Of a DNA stretch of 56,952 bases, positions 24,368 to 32,689 are shown piece after piece. The notes below the pieces were generated by a model that saw nothing but the letters and a program-made list of their open reading frames with translations, ran no database searches and was not told the origin of the DNA. Numbering within the stretch: the first letter of the stretch is position 1; the number at the start of each line of letters is the position of its first letter. Source of the stretch: Streptomyces adustus (GTDB lineage Bacteria > Actinomycetota > Actinomycetes > Streptomycetales > Streptomycetaceae); contig NZ_VJZD01000028.1 in assembly GCF_009377175.1 (NCBI RefSeq), positions 1 to 56,952 of the forward strand, read 5' to 3'. The position numbers and the translations under genes are program-made.

Positions 24368-24856
24368 TCAGCGAGGTCCGAGTCCTGTTCGTCCGTCGAG
24401 GAGTTCGCGGACGGTGTCCAGATGGCCGGCGTGACGCGCGGTTTCCTCGATCATGTGCAGGACGATCCCGCGCAGGTCGGTGACTTCGTCCCCCAGCGGA
24501 CCGGGGTGACGGCCCTGCGGGGGTGCCGACAGTGGCGTACGGGCGATCACGGCGTCGGAGCGTCGGCACTGGTCGTCGTAGAAGGCGAAAACCACCTCCG
24601 GCGGTCGGGGTGTCGTCAGCGCGGCATGGTCGTCGGGCCAGTCCAACGGCTCGGCCGCCCCGGTGGCGATCTCCTGGAACCAGTGCCGTTCCGCATACCC
24701 CAGGTGTTCTATGAGCCCCAGAGGAGTCCAGCCGGAGGGCAGGACCGACGTGGTCAGGGCTTTCGTGTCGAGGCCATCGACAATGGCCAGCACGCTGGCT
24801 CGCTGCGCCGAGAGGAACGCCGACAGCGCCTTCTTCTCCATGTCGTCTGTGTCCAT
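24368..24856 (-). CDS. DinB-like DUF664 family protein
   Basis: A 162-residue four-helix protein of the DinB/DUF664 superfamily, to which mycothiol-dependent enzymes also belong. Seen: the first helix LSAFLSAQRASVLAIVDGLD, TPLGLIEHLGYAERHWFQ with the first metal His (about 50-60), and the last helix LHMIEETARHAGHLDTVREL, with two His for metal. This His-x-n-His-xxx-His arrangement binds a divalent metal. Catalytic role unknown; a mycothiol-linked detoxification enzyme is possible. ATG 24856 (or 24841) fits the family start. Single gene. Confidence 0.82.
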   Translation of the reverse strand: MDTDDMEKKALSAFLSAQRASVLAIVDGLDTKALTTSVLPSGWTPLGLIEHLGYAERHWFQEIATGAAEPLDWPDDHAALTTPRPPEVVFAFYDDQCRRSDAVIARTPLSAPPQGRHPGPLGDEVTDLRGIVLHMIEETARHAGHLDTVRELLDGRTGLGPR

Positions 24857-25030
24857 GCGGTCATGGTTCCAGCAGCCACTGACAAGCAGGGTGTGCGCGC
24901 CCGTGGGAGGGCGCGGGCGCGGTGCCGGACCTTCTGCGTACGGGCGCAGCACTCCGGCGTCGGCCCTGCGGCGCCCGGCCGCATCGAAGAGGCGGCCGGG
25001 CACCCCTGGCTGCCGGGAGTGCGCCTTGGA

Positions 25031-25420
25031 TCAGTAGGCGACGAGGCCCCGGACTTGTGAGGTGTTGAAGACGAGCCAGAACTTGGTGCCGTCCTTCACG
25101 TCTGTGGCCGCAAGGCCCCAGGTGTTGGCAGAGACGGTGCGCATGCTGTTGCAGTAATAGCCGCCGCTCGACGGCTCGAAGCAGGTCTGCACCTTCACCG
25201 TCGTGGTGATCTTCACGTTGATGTCGTTGCAGTACGACGTCGTGTAGCGGTAGTTGGGGTCACTCGCGGGCCAGTGCCAGTTGTCGTCAGTGCCGGTGAT
25301 CGTCTTGGCGCTGTCGTAGCAGGATGTGGCCGCGGACGCCGGTGACGCGGGGGCGAGGAGAAGTACCCCGGCCACGGCGGAGGTTGCCGCGCTGATCGCG
25401 ATCATCTTTCGTCTGTTCAT
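25031..25420 (-). CDS. Small secreted protein
   Basis: A 129-residue exported protein. Signal peptide: MNRRKM, then a hydrophobic stretch AATSAVAGVLLLAPAS ending with the SPase I site ASA about residue 31. The mature part of about 98 residues has four cysteines (SCYD, YCND, QTCFEP, YYCNS), enough for two disulfides, and many Thr, Tyr and Trp. The strong ribosome site GGGGGAG lies 6 nt before the ATG at 25420. Function unknown; similar small cysteine-containing proteins are secreted by many streptomycetes. Single gene. Confidence 0.75.
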   Translation of the reverse strand: MNRRKMIAISAATSAVAGVLLLAPASPASAATSCYDSAKTITGTDDNWHWPASDPNYRYTTSYCNDINVKITTTVKVQTCFEPSSGGYYCNSMRTVSANTWGLAATDVKDGTKFWLVFNTSQVRGLVAY

Positions 25421-25539
25421 GATTCTCCCCCTGTTGACGAATACACGCGGTGTCTCCGCGCCGGGAAACTGCACGCGCCCAGCGTCGCGGGGCGGAGTGC
25501 GGGCCACAACGCTGTCCAATCCTGATGCGAAAGGCCTGC

Positions 25540-26568
25540 TCACATGGGAGGCGCGGCGGATCGGAGGGTGCCAGGGCGTGTGTCGGGGGTGCTGTTGTGC
25601 TCCAGCAGACGCAGTCCCAGGGTGGTTGCGGTGTACAGGGTGCGCGGTCCGTCCGGCACCGAGGTCGCCAGGCCGGCCTCGCAGAGCACGTTCAGGTGAT
25701 AGCTGGTGATGCTGACCGACTTGCCGACGCGACGGGCCAGTTCGCCGCACGAGTCACCGGCGGCCGCCGCCCGCAGCACGGCTGCCCTGGTGGCGCCCAG
25801 CAGGGCAGCGAGGGCGTCGCGGCCGGGGCCCTCCTGCGAAGTGCCCCACCACTGAGGGGTGTGGTGGACCGGGTAGACCACGACAGGGGGCAGCGCCGGG
25901 TCGATCCAGGTGACGGGCAGGCGCCAGCAGAACGCGGAGGGGATCAACAGCAGACCGCGGCCGTCGAGATGCACGTCGCGATCCTGCGGATAGTCGGCTT
26001 CCAGCACCGGAGCCTGCCAGCGGAGGCAGGGGCGGAGGCTGTCGAGCACGGCGGAGACACCTCCCCGCATGAACGCCCTGGCCCGCAGCGCCTGGTCGGC
26101 GGCCACCAGAGCCTCGACGCGCGGCCAGTACGGCCCGAGCACGTGTGTGTAGTAACCGTCCAGGGCCTGGCCGAGCAGGGCCAGGCCCGCACGTTCGCCC
26201 CGGACGAGCGGACCCGCCCATCGGGGTAAGGGGCCCAGTGCTGTGAGCTCGCGCGTCAGGCGGTCCCGCGGTGTCGACAGGACGGCCTCCAGGCCTGCCT
26301 CGATGCCGTGCTGGCCGGCCAGGGGAGTGAGCAGATCCGGGAAGTCACCCTTCGGGGGTGCAAGGGTGCGGACCACGCCTCCGAGCCAGGGCGGGAGGGT
26401 CCGTATCCGAGCGCGGGCATCGACGCGCCATCGGTCGAACACCGCGCGGCCCTCGCGGTTGCCGAGCAGGTTGGCGCTCAGCACCAGTTCCCATAACGGA
26501 TCCGGATGGGCTGCGACACGGGTCCTGCCGAGGTCGGCGGCAGTGAAGTGAAAGCGCAGCACGCCCAC
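25540..26568 (-). CDS. ArsR-type helix-turn-helix transcription regulator
   Basis: A 342-residue protein with a large N-terminal ligand-type domain (1-250; DUF5937-like in opening VLRFHFTAADLGRTRV) and a C-terminal winged helix. The HTH is near 265-320: LAALLGATRAAVLRAAA, then SCGELARRVGKSVSITSYHL where SVSITSYHLNVL is the recognition helix, and TLYTATTLGLRLLE for the wing. This layout is found in many Streptomyces regulators of unknown ligand. GTG start at 26568 with GGGGGA about 6 nt upstream. Targets unknown; it may regulate itself or the secreted protein downstream. Confidence 0.82.
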   Translation of the reverse strand: MGVLRFHFTAADLGRTRVAAHPDPLWELVLSANLLGNREGRAVFDRWRVDARARIRTLPPWLGGVVRTLAPPKGDFPDLLTPLAGQHGIEAGLEAVLSTPRDRLTRELTALGPLPRWAGPLVRGERAGLALLGQALDGYYTHVLGPYWPRVEALVAADQALRARAFMRGGVSAVLDSLRPCLRWQAPVLEADYPQDRDVHLDGRGLLLIPSAFCWRLPVTWIDPALPPVVVYPVHHTPQWWGTSQEGPGRDALAALLGATRAAVLRAAAAGDSCGELARRVGKSVSITSYHLNVLCEAGLATSVPDGPRTLYTATTLGLRLLEHNSTPDTRPGTLRSAAPPM

Positions 26569-26642
26569 GCGGTTCCCCCTTGATCGAATCGATCGAAATG
26601 GCGCGGAGCGTCACTCGTCCACGCCGAGTTCGACCCTCGACC

Positions 26643-26678
26643 GGTGACGGTGACGGTGACGGTGACGGTGACGGTGGC
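26643..26678. repeat. Six tandem copies of GGTGAC
   Basis: Six perfect 6-bp units in a row, followed by GGTGG. They lie 75 bp upstream of the ArsR-type regulator, in its promoter region. A hexamer does not change the reading frame. Slippage could vary the copy number between strains. Confidence 0.85.
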
Positions 26679-26943
26679 TTGGCGAGCAGGTGGGCAACGG
26701 AGCGAGACGCGCCGTACCCGTGCCGGATCATTTGGTGCACCGGTCCCCGAGACTGTATGCCCCCTGTCTCGCACGCCACTCGGGCGCAGTCAGGACGTGC
26801 TGGTAGTCCGCGGTGGCAGGGGCGGCCCGGGGGAGGGGGTGTTGCCGCCAGGGTCCTTGATTCCGAGGCGGTGGAGCCGTTGCGGGAGATGTGCCGCGGG
26901 CGCCCTTCGGGGAGGTGAGGGCGTCCGGCCTGTGTTCCGATCG

Positions 26944-26985
26944 CTACCGGCTACCGGCTACCGGCTACCGGCTACCGGCTACCGG
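26944..26985. repeat. Six tandem copies of CTACCGG at the marR stop codon
   Basis: Six perfect 7-bp units and a partial one; the last bases form the TAG stop (minus strand) of the MarR gene at 26986-26988. Since each unit contains TAG on the minus strand and the period is 7, any frame entering the array is stopped. It may have expanded from the stop codon itself. Confidence 0.85.
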
Positions 26986-27453
26986 CTACGGCTTCGACGC
27001 CGGGGCGTTCGTGGCCTCGACGGCTTCGACCAGTGAGGCGAGCTCCGGGTTCTTCGCCGCCTCGTCGAGTGCCTCCCGCAGGGCCGCGTCGTTGGTCGGC
27101 CGGGCCTGTTCGAGCAGTGCCAGGCCGGACGCGGTGACGTCGGTGTAGATGCCGCGGCGGTCGGTGGGGCACAGATACCGGGACAGCAGGCCCCGGTCCT
27201 CCAGTCGGGAGACCAGGCGGGTGGTGGCGCTCTGGCTGAGCACGACCGCGTCGGCGACCTGCTTCATCTGGAGGTGTCCGCCCTCGCGGTCGTGCTGACG
27301 GCTGAGGACGTCGAGGAGCGAGTACTCGCGGACGCTGAGCTCGTGCCCGGCTTGGAGAGCGCGCTCGATACGTGTCTCGATCTTGCCGTGCAGGAGGGAG
27401 AGCGCGCCCCATCCGCTGGCGAGGGCGGTGAGGGCGGGGTCTGTGGCGGTCAT
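26986..27453 (-). CDS. MarR family transcription regulator
   Basis: A 155-residue winged-helix repressor of the MarR family. Seen: dimerisation helix (about 5-35), LSVREYSLLDVLSRQHDREGG, the HTH MKQVADAVVLSQSATTRLVS (recognition helix SQSATTRLVSRLEDRGLL), and the wing LCPTDRRGIYTDVTASG. Such proteins usually bind phenolic or oxidising compounds and leave DNA. It is divergent from the MFS exporter, with a shared 320-bp region carrying a TTGCA/TGCAA element at 27697; it probably represses that exporter operon. Its 3' end abuts a 7-bp tandem repeat. Confidence 0.9.
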   Translation of the reverse strand: MTATDPALTALASGWGALSLLHGKIETRIERALQAGHELSVREYSLLDVLSRQHDREGGHLQMKQVADAVVLSQSATTRLVSRLEDRGLLSRYLCPTDRRGIYTDVTASGLALLEQARPTNDAALREALDEAAKNPELASLVEAVEATNAPASKP

Positions 27454-27696
27454 CAGTCCGAGTCTCCTTCCGGGGGACAGGATCCAGGATAGGCGCGAAA
27501 AAAATTACCGGCCAGGGCTGATAGGGGGCGGACGCAAGTATCCCGCTGCTGTCGCGCCCCTGCTCCGCCGGTGCCGCCGCACCGCTGTCGCCTGTGTCTG
27601 TCGCGGTGCTTGTGCGCGGGTTGCGGCCCGCGAGCTCCACCGGCCCGCGAGCTCCACTCCGAGACCACAGTCATACCGCACGAGGGTTAGCCGCGC

Positions 27697-27726
27697 TTGC
27701 ACTTATAGCGCGTCTGCAACTATTGT
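27697..27726 (+). promoter_or_regulatory. Promoter with TTGCA/TGCAA operator for MFS operon
   Basis: TTGCAC (27697-27702) and TATTGT (27721-27726) are 18 bp apart, and TTGCA...TGCAA forms an inverted repeat that covers the -35 and spacer. A very similar block lies at 30805-30833. A MarR-type repressor bound here would block the promoter. Confidence 0.6.
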
Positions 27727-27774
27727 CTGAGCGTCTAAAGAGCTCGCTCAAGCAACTGTTGGAAGGCCGAGTCC

Positions 27775-28977
27775 ATGCCTCTCGCACTCCTAGCCCTGGC
27801 CATCGGCGCCTTCGGAATCGGCACCACCGAATTCGTGATCATGGGGCTGCTGCCCGACATCGCCGCCACCTACGGCGTCTCCATCCCCACAGCGGGCCTG
27901 CTGGTCACCGGCTACGCGCTCGGCGTCGTGGTCGGCGCGCCGCTGCTGACGGTGCTCGGCAACAAGGTGAGCCGTAAGCGGATGCTCATGCTGCTGATGG
28001 GCCTGTTCGTGCTCGGCAACATACTGTCCGCGCTCGCCCCCAGCTTCGGCATGATGCTGGTCGGCCGCGTGATCACCTCGCTCGCCCACGGCTCGTTCTT
28101 CGGCCTCGGGTCCGTCGTCGCCGCCGACCTCGTCGCCCCGGACAAGAAGGCCGGCGCCATCGCCACCATGTTCACCGGCCTGACGGTCGCCAACATCGTG
28201 GGCGTGCCGCTGGGCACCTTCGTCGGGCAGGCGGTCGGCTGGCGCACCACCTTCGCGATCGTCGCCGCGCTCGGGGTGATCGGACTGCTCGGCATCGTCA
28301 AGCTCGTGCCCGCGATGCCGCGCCCGGAGGGCGCCCACCTGCGCCGGGAGCTCACCGCCTTCCGCAACCCGCAGGTCCTGCTCGCCATGGCGATGACCGT
28401 GCTCGGTTTCGGCGGTGTCTTCGCAGCGATCACCTACATCGCGCCGATGATGACCCATGTCGCCGGCTACTCCGACGGCGCCGTCACCTGGCTCCTGGTC
28501 CTCTTCGGCATCGGCATGTTCCTCGGCAACCTGCTGGGCGGCCGCTTCGCCGACCGGGCCCTGATGCCCATGCTGTACGTCACCCTCGGCGGGCTCGCGG
28601 TCGTGCTGGCGCTGTTCACGGTGTTCGCGCACGACAAGATCCTCGCCGCGCTCGCCATCCTGCTCGTCGGCGCGCTCGGCTTCGCCACCGTGCCGCCGCT
28701 CCAGAAGCGGGTGCTCGACCAGGCGCATGGCGCCCCCACGCTGGCCTCCGCCGTCAACATCGGCGCCTTCAACCTGGGCAACGCGCTGGCCGCCTGGCTC
28801 GGCGGACTCGTGATCGCCGCGGGCTTCGGCTACACGTCCCCGAACTGGGTCGGCGCCGTCCTCGCCGCCGCCGCACTGGGCCTGGCCCTGTGGTCCGCGG
28901 CCCTGGAGCGCCGCGCCCCCACGGCTGTACCGGCCGTCGCCGCCGACGGCCCGGCCCGTACCCCCGTACGCCACTGA
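27775..28977 (+). CDS. MFS drug-efflux transporter (DHA1 family)
   Basis: A 400-residue, 12-helix exporter of the AraJ/Cmx type. Seen: helix 1 with FGIGTTEFVIMGLLPDIA, the loop 2-3 signature GNKVSRKRMLM, the motif C-like GLTVANIVGVPLGTFVG in helix 5, and a second half starting VLLAMAMTVLGFGGVFAAIT. The ATG at 27775 has GGAAGG 7 nt upstream. It probably exports a small drug or a toxic metabolite with H+ antiport. It heads an apparent operon with GlcG-like, NTF2-like and aldo/keto reductase genes, and sits opposite a MarR gene, a frequent stress-response set. Confidence 0.9.
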   Translation: MPLALLALAIGAFGIGTTEFVIMGLLPDIAATYGVSIPTAGLLVTGYALGVVVGAPLLTVLGNKVSRKRMLMLLMGLFVLGNILSALAPSFGMMLVGRVITSLAHGSFFGLGSVVAADLVAPDKKAGAIATMFTGLTVANIVGVPLGTFVGQAVGWRTTFAIVAALGVIGLLGIVKLVPAMPRPEGAHLRRELTAFRNPQVLLAMAMTVLGFGGVFAAITYIAPMMTHVAGYSDGAVTWLLVLFGIGMFLGNLLGGRFADRALMPMLYVTLGGLAVVLALFTVFAHDKILAALAILLVGALGFATVPPLQKRVLDQAHGAPTLASAVNIGAFNLGNALAAWLGGLVIAAGFGYTSPNWVGAVLAAAALGLALWSAALERRAPTAVPAVAADGPARTPVRH

Positions 28978-29029
28978 CCTCCCTGACCCCCCTCCCTTCC
29001 ACCGTCCCGCATCACCGAGGAGCAGCGCC

Positions 29030-29461
29030 ATGAGCACCACCGCCCCCGCCACCGTCACCCCGCTGACGACCACCGACGCCGAAGTCCTGATCACCGCCGC
29101 CCGCCGTGCCGCCGAGGCGGCAGGGGTCGCCGTCAGCGTCACCGTCCTGGACGCCGGCGGCCACCTGCTCGCCTTCCGCCGCGACGACCGGGCGGTGCTG
29201 ATCTCCGGCGAGACCAGCACCCGCAAGGCGTACACAGCGCTCCAGCTCGACGCCCCGACCGCCGACCTGGTCGAGCTGGTCAAGCCCGACGGACCCTTCC
29301 ACTCCCTGCCGACCGCGCTCGACCGCCCGCTGCTGTTCATCGCCGGCGGCATCCCCGTCCACCGCGACGGCCGGCTCGTCGGCGCCGTCGGCGTGGGCGG
29401 CGGCGCGCCCGAGCAGGACCACGCCTTCGCCACCACCGCACTCGAGGAGCTCTCCCGGTGA
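29030..29461 (+). CDS. GlcG/HbpS-like heme-binding family protein
   Basis: A 143-residue protein of the GlcG/HbpS family. Pieces: LITAARRAAEAAGVAVSVTV, VLDAGGHLLAFRRDDRAVL, the family's TRKAYTALQL, LFIAGGIPVHRDGRLVGAVGVGGG, and QDHAFATTAL near the end. In Streptomyces reticuli, HbpS is extracellular and senses heme; this one has no signal peptide, so it is likely cytoplasmic. Function in the operon is unknown; it may bind heme, corrinoid or an oxidised ligand. A ribosome site GAGGAG lies 8 nt before the ATG. It overlaps the next gene (GTGA). Confidence 0.88.
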   Translation: MSTTAPATVTPLTTTDAEVLITAARRAAEAAGVAVSVTVLDAGGHLLAFRRDDRAVLISGETSTRKAYTALQLDAPTADLVELVKPDGPFHSLPTALDRPLLFIAGGIPVHRDGRLVGAVGVGGGAPEQDHAFATTALEELSR

Positions 29462-29805
29462 CCCGCACCCCGCAGGAGGTCTTCGCCGACCACGGCACCC
29501 GCCTCGGCACCGGCGATCTCGACCTGATCAGCCGCAACTACACCGAGGACGCGGTCTTCGTCACTCCTGACGGCGTGCTGACCGGCCGTCGGGGTGTCCA
29601 GGAGGGCATCGGTCGGCTGCTGGCCGACCTCCCCGACGCCGAGTGGCAGCTGACCCCCAGCTTCGCCGCGGACGTCCTGTTCCTGGAGTGGTCCGCGACC
29701 AGCGGCACCCACCAGGTCATCGACGGCGTCGACACTTTCGTCTTCCGCGACGGCCTGATCAGCGCCCAGACCGTCCGCTACACCCTCACCCCCCGCACCC
29801 CGTGA
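29458..29805 (+). CDS. NTF2-like (SnoaL-type) protein
   Basis: A 115-residue cone-shaped alpha+beta barrel protein. Seen: TPQEVFADHGTRLGTGDLDLI, YTEDAVFVTPDGVLTGR (the strand pair typical of the SnoaL/NTF2 fold), then VLFLEWSATSGTHQVIDGVD and FVFRDGLISAQTVRYTL. GTG start overlapping the stop of the GlcG-like gene. Such proteins are isomerases, cyclases or ligand-binding proteins for small hydrophobic compounds; the substrate here is unknown. It lies 17 bp before the aldo/keto reductase gene. Confidence 0.85.
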   Translation: MTRTPQEVFADHGTRLGTGDLDLISRNYTEDAVFVTPDGVLTGRRGVQEGIGRLLADLPDAEWQLTPSFAADVLFLEWSATSGTHQVIDGVDTFVFRDGLISAQTVRYTLTPRTP

Positions 29806-29822
29806 AGGAAGATCCGCACACC

Positions 29823-30653
29823 ATGGCATCCGCCACCATCCCCACCGTCGCCCTGAACAACGGCGTCGAGATCCCCCAGCTCGGCTTCGGCGTCTTCCAG
29901 GTCCCCGACGACGCGACCGCCGCCGCCGTCACCGCCGCCCTCGAAACCGGCTACCGCAGCATCGACACCGCCGCCATCTACGGCAACGAAACCGGCGTCG
30001 GCCGTGCGCTGGCCGCCTCCGGGTTGCCCCGCGACGAGCTGTTCGTCACCACGAAGCTGTGGAACGCCGACCAGGGGTACGACGCCACCCTGCGCGCCTT
30101 CGACGCGAGCCTCGCCAAGCTCGGCCTCGACCACGTGGACCTCTATCTGATCCATTGGCCGGCGCCCGCCCGCGACCTGTACCGGGACTCCTGGCGCGCC
30201 CTGGAGCGGCTCGCCGGGGAGGGGCGCATCCGCGCCGCCGGCGTCTCGAACTTCCAGCCCGGCCACCTGCTGCGGCTGATGAGCGACTCCGCGCTGGTTC
30301 CGGCCGTCAACCAGATCGAGCTGCACCCCGGCCTCCAGCAGACCGAGCTGCGCACCTTCCACGCCGAGCACGGAATCGCGACCGAGGCATGGAGCCCGCT
30401 GGCCCAGGGTGCCGTCCTCGACGACCGCTCCGTCGGTGACCTGGCCGCCCGCTACGGCAAATCCCCCGCCCAGATCGTCCTGCGCTGGCACCTCCAGCTG
30501 GGCAACGTCGTCATCCCCAAGTCGGTGACCCCGGCCCGGATCCGCGAGAACTTCGACGTCTTCGACTTCGCCCTCACGGAAGAGGAGATGGGCGCCGTGG
30601 CCGCGCTCGACCGCGGTCTGCGCACCGGCCCGCACCCCGACGAGCTCAACTGA
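29823..30653 (+). CDS. Aldo/keto reductase (2,5-diketogluconate reductase type)
   Basis: A 276-residue NADPH-dependent aldo/keto reductase. Seen: VEIPQLGFGVFQVPD, the catalytic Asp/Tyr in YRSIDTAAIYGNETGVGRAL, the catalytic Lys in LFVTTKLWN, the His in DLYLIHWPAP, substrate strand GVSNFQPGHL, VNQIELHP, and the cofactor region VVIPKSVTPARIRENF. It reduces small aldehydes or ketones. ATG 29823 gives a standard start. It ends the MFS-GlcG-NTF2 operon and is followed by a strong terminator at 30677. A detoxification role fits the MarR control. Confidence 0.92.
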   Translation: MASATIPTVALNNGVEIPQLGFGVFQVPDDATAAAVTAALETGYRSIDTAAIYGNETGVGRALAASGLPRDELFVTTKLWNADQGYDATLRAFDASLAKLGLDHVDLYLIHWPAPARDLYRDSWRALERLAGEGRIRAAGVSNFQPGHLLRLMSDSALVPAVNQIELHPGLQQTELRTFHAEHGIATEAWSPLAQGAVLDDRSVGDLAARYGKSPAQIVLRWHLQLGNVVIPKSVTPARIRENFDVFDFALTEEEMGAVAALDRGLRTGPHPDELN

Positions 30654-30676
30654 GCCGACGCATCCTCCCCTCCCCG

Positions 30677-30717
30677 CGGGGCTCCGTTCCGGGCAGACGC
30701 CCCGGAGCGGAGCCCCG
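30677..30717 (+). terminator. Strong hairpin terminator with T-tract
   Basis: An 18-bp stem with arms beginning CGGGGCTCCG and ending CGGAGCCCCG around a short loop, followed by TTT. It separates the two aldo/keto reductase units. Confidence 0.85.
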
Positions 30718-30804
30718 TTTCTCGTCCGCCCGGCCCTTGGGTCTCCGGGTCCGGATGGCCTCGCCGTGATCGCGGGCGGCGCGGACACACGGGCAGGACC
30801 CCAT

Positions 30805-30833
30805 TTGCAATAGCCCGCGTATGCAAGTATTGT
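30805..30833 (+). promoter_or_regulatory. Promoter with TTGCA/TGCAA operator for second aldo/keto reductase
   Basis: TTGCAA (30805-30810) and TATTGT (30828-30833) are 17 bp apart; the spacer has GCGTATGCAAG. The block matches 27697-27726 and so suggests control by the same MarR protein. A further ATGCATGC palindrome follows at about 30851. Confidence 0.6.
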
Positions 30834-30929
30834 TTTCGCATGTAAGGGGCGCATGCATGCAAATGCGGAGCTCGCGCCCACCCTGCACGGCAACACCACC
30901 CCCCCACACGTACAAGCAAAGGCACTGTC

Positions 30930-31940
30930 ATGTCGCTCAAGAAGATCCTCCCCGGCCGCCTCGGCTTCGGCACCGCACCGCTCGGCAACATGTTCCGCGC
31001 GATCCCCGACGACGAGGCCCGCGCCACCGTCGAAGCGGCCTGGGACCACGGCATCCGCTTCTACGACACCGCCCCCTTCTACGGCGCCGGCCTCGCCGAG
31101 ACCCGCCTCGGCGAAGTCCTGTCGACCAAGCCCCGCGACTCCTTCGTCCTGTCCACCAAGGTCGGCCGCGTCATCCTCGACGAGCACGAGAGTGCCGCCC
31201 GCGACCTCGGCGAGAAGGGCGGCCTGTTCGAGCACGGCAACCCCAACAAGATCGTCCACGAATGGACCGCAGAGGCCACCGAGCGCTCCGTCGAGGACAG
31301 CCTCCGGCGCCTGGGCACCGACCGCCTCGACATCGTCTGGGTCCACGACATCGCCCAGGACTTCCACGGCGACCTGTGGCTCAAGAAGTTCGAGGAAGCC
31401 CGCACCGGCGCCTTCCGCGTCCTGTCCCGGCTGCGTGACGAGGGCGTCATCAAGGCCTGGGGTCTCGGCGTCAACCGCACCGAGCCCATCGAGCTGACCC
31501 TCGCCCTCGACGAGCCCCGCCCCGATGGCTTCCTGCTCGCCGGCCGCTACACCCTCCTCGACCACGAGCACGCCCTCCAGCGCCTGCTGCCCATGGCCCA
31601 GGAGCAGGGCGTCGACATGGTCGTCGGCGGCCCCTACAGCTCGGGCATCCTCGCCGGCGGCACGCACTTCGAGTACCAGCAGGCCCCGGCCGAGATCGTC
31701 GAGCGGGTCGCCAGGCTGAAGGCCCTGGCCGAGAAGCACGGCGTGAGCATCAAGGCCGCCGCGCTGCAGTTCTCCCTCGCCCACCCGGCGGCCGCCGCCG
31801 TCATCCCCGGCGCCACCCGCCCCAGCCGCATCGCCGAGGACACCGCGGCCCTGAACGAGACCGTCCCGGCCGCGTTCTGGACCGAACTGCGCGCCGCCGG
31901 CCTGGTCAGCCCCGCCGCCCCGCTCCCGAACAACGCCTGA
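30930..31940 (+). CDS. Aldo/keto reductase
   Basis: A 336-residue NAD(P)H-dependent reductase of the class often called D-threo-aldose 1-dehydrogenase or pyridoxal reductase-like. Seen: LGFGTAPLGNMFRAI, RFYDTAPFYGAGLAETRLGE (catalytic Asp and Tyr), VLSTKVGRV (Lys), LDIVWVHDI (His), GLGVNRTEP, and the cofactor motif AVIPGATRPSRIAEDT. ATG at 30930 lies 96 bp after the promoter. It is followed 38 bp later by the SRPBCC gene. Both lie downstream of a block that matches the MarR-exporter promoter, so they probably belong to the same regulon. Confidence 0.9.
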   Translation: MSLKKILPGRLGFGTAPLGNMFRAIPDDEARATVEAAWDHGIRFYDTAPFYGAGLAETRLGEVLSTKPRDSFVLSTKVGRVILDEHESAARDLGEKGGLFEHGNPNKIVHEWTAEATERSVEDSLRRLGTDRLDIVWVHDIAQDFHGDLWLKKFEEARTGAFRVLSRLRDEGVIKAWGLGVNRTEPIELTLALDEPRPDGFLLAGRYTLLDHEHALQRLLPMAQEQGVDMVVGGPYSSGILAGGTHFEYQQAPAEIVERVARLKALAEKHGVSIKAAALQFSLAHPAAAAVIPGATRPSRIAEDTAALNETVPAAFWTELRAAGLVSPAAPLPNNA

Positions 31941-31978
31941 CCCCCACCCCCCCACTCCCCTCCCCAGGAGAGAAGACC

Positions 31979-32398
31979 ATGGCCTCCACCTCCGTCTCCC
32001 GCGTCGTCCCCGCCTCCCCCCAGCGGGTCTGGGACCTCATCGGCGGCTTCGACGCCCTCCCCGACTGGCTCCCCTACATCCCCGAGAGCACCGCGCTCGA
32101 AGGCGGCCGGGTCCGCCGCCTGGCCAACCCGGACGGCGACGTCATCATCGAGCGTCTCGTCGCCTTCGACGAGGTGGAGCGGCACTACAGCTACGCCATC
32201 CTCCAGGCTCCGTTCCCGGTCACGGGGTACCTCTCCACCCTCCGCGTCCACTCGATCGCCGGCCGGGACGACGTCGCCGAGGTCCAGTGGTCCGGCCGCT
32301 TCACCCCCGACGGCATCACCGACGCCGAGGCCGAGGACCTGTTCGCGGGCATCTACCGCGACGGCCTCGACGCCCTCCACCAGGCACTGTCCGCCTGA
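31979..32398 (+). CDS. SRPBCC family protein (polyketide cyclase/dehydrase-like)
   Basis: A 139-residue protein of the START/Bet v1 fold. Seen: VSRVVPASPQRVWDLIGGFD, LPDWLPYIPEST, the strand EGGRVRRLAN, RLVAFDEVERHYSYAIL, STLRVHSI, EVQWSGRFTPDG and the long C-terminal helix DLFAGIYRDGLDALHQAL. The ATG has GGAGAGA upstream. It binds a hydrophobic ligand; the enzyme role is not known. It ends the aldo/keto reductase unit, with a hairpin at 32445. Confidence 0.87.
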   Translation: MASTSVSRVVPASPQRVWDLIGGFDALPDWLPYIPESTALEGGRVRRLANPDGDVIIERLVAFDEVERHYSYAILQAPFPVTGYLSTLRVHSIAGRDDVAEVQWSGRFTPDGITDAEAEDLFAGIYRDGLDALHQALSA

Positions 32399-32444
32399 CC
32401 CAGGGCCGACCCGCGCACAGCCGCGACGCCGACCGCACAGCACG

Positions 32445-32473
32445 GCCCGGACACGCACGTCGCGTGCCCGGGC
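32445..32473 (+). terminator. Hairpin terminator after SRPBCC gene
   Basis: Arms GCCCGGACACGC (32445-32456) and GCGTGCCCGGGC (32462-32473) pair at 11 of 12 positions around a 5-nt loop. No T-tract, as is common in Streptomyces. Confidence 0.7.
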
Positions 32474-32689
32474 CGCGGTTCGTCCGGCGCCCGCTGCGCT
32501 GCCGTCGCCGACGGCCAGGCGCGGCTAGGGAGCGACTTTTCGGCGTTCCAGGCAGGGCTGGTTGCTGGTGTTATGACCTGGTGCATCTGAATGGTGACTG
32601 AAAATTTGCCAGTTCTTGGCGTCAAGTTATGCCGAAGTGCCGGAATTGCTCACCTTGCCGTGAGTGCGGTGAGTGTTGAGTGCCGCGAT

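Noticed and set aside
26643..26985. CRISPR-like array
   Set aside because: The repeats are 6 and 7 bp in direct tandem with no spacers; there are no cas genes. These are simple tandem repeats.
27790..29829. 679-residue minus-strand frame opposite the MFS and GlcG-like genes
   Set aside because: Shadow of real plus-strand genes with all key motifs; rich in Glu/Gly/Asp repeats without domain signal.
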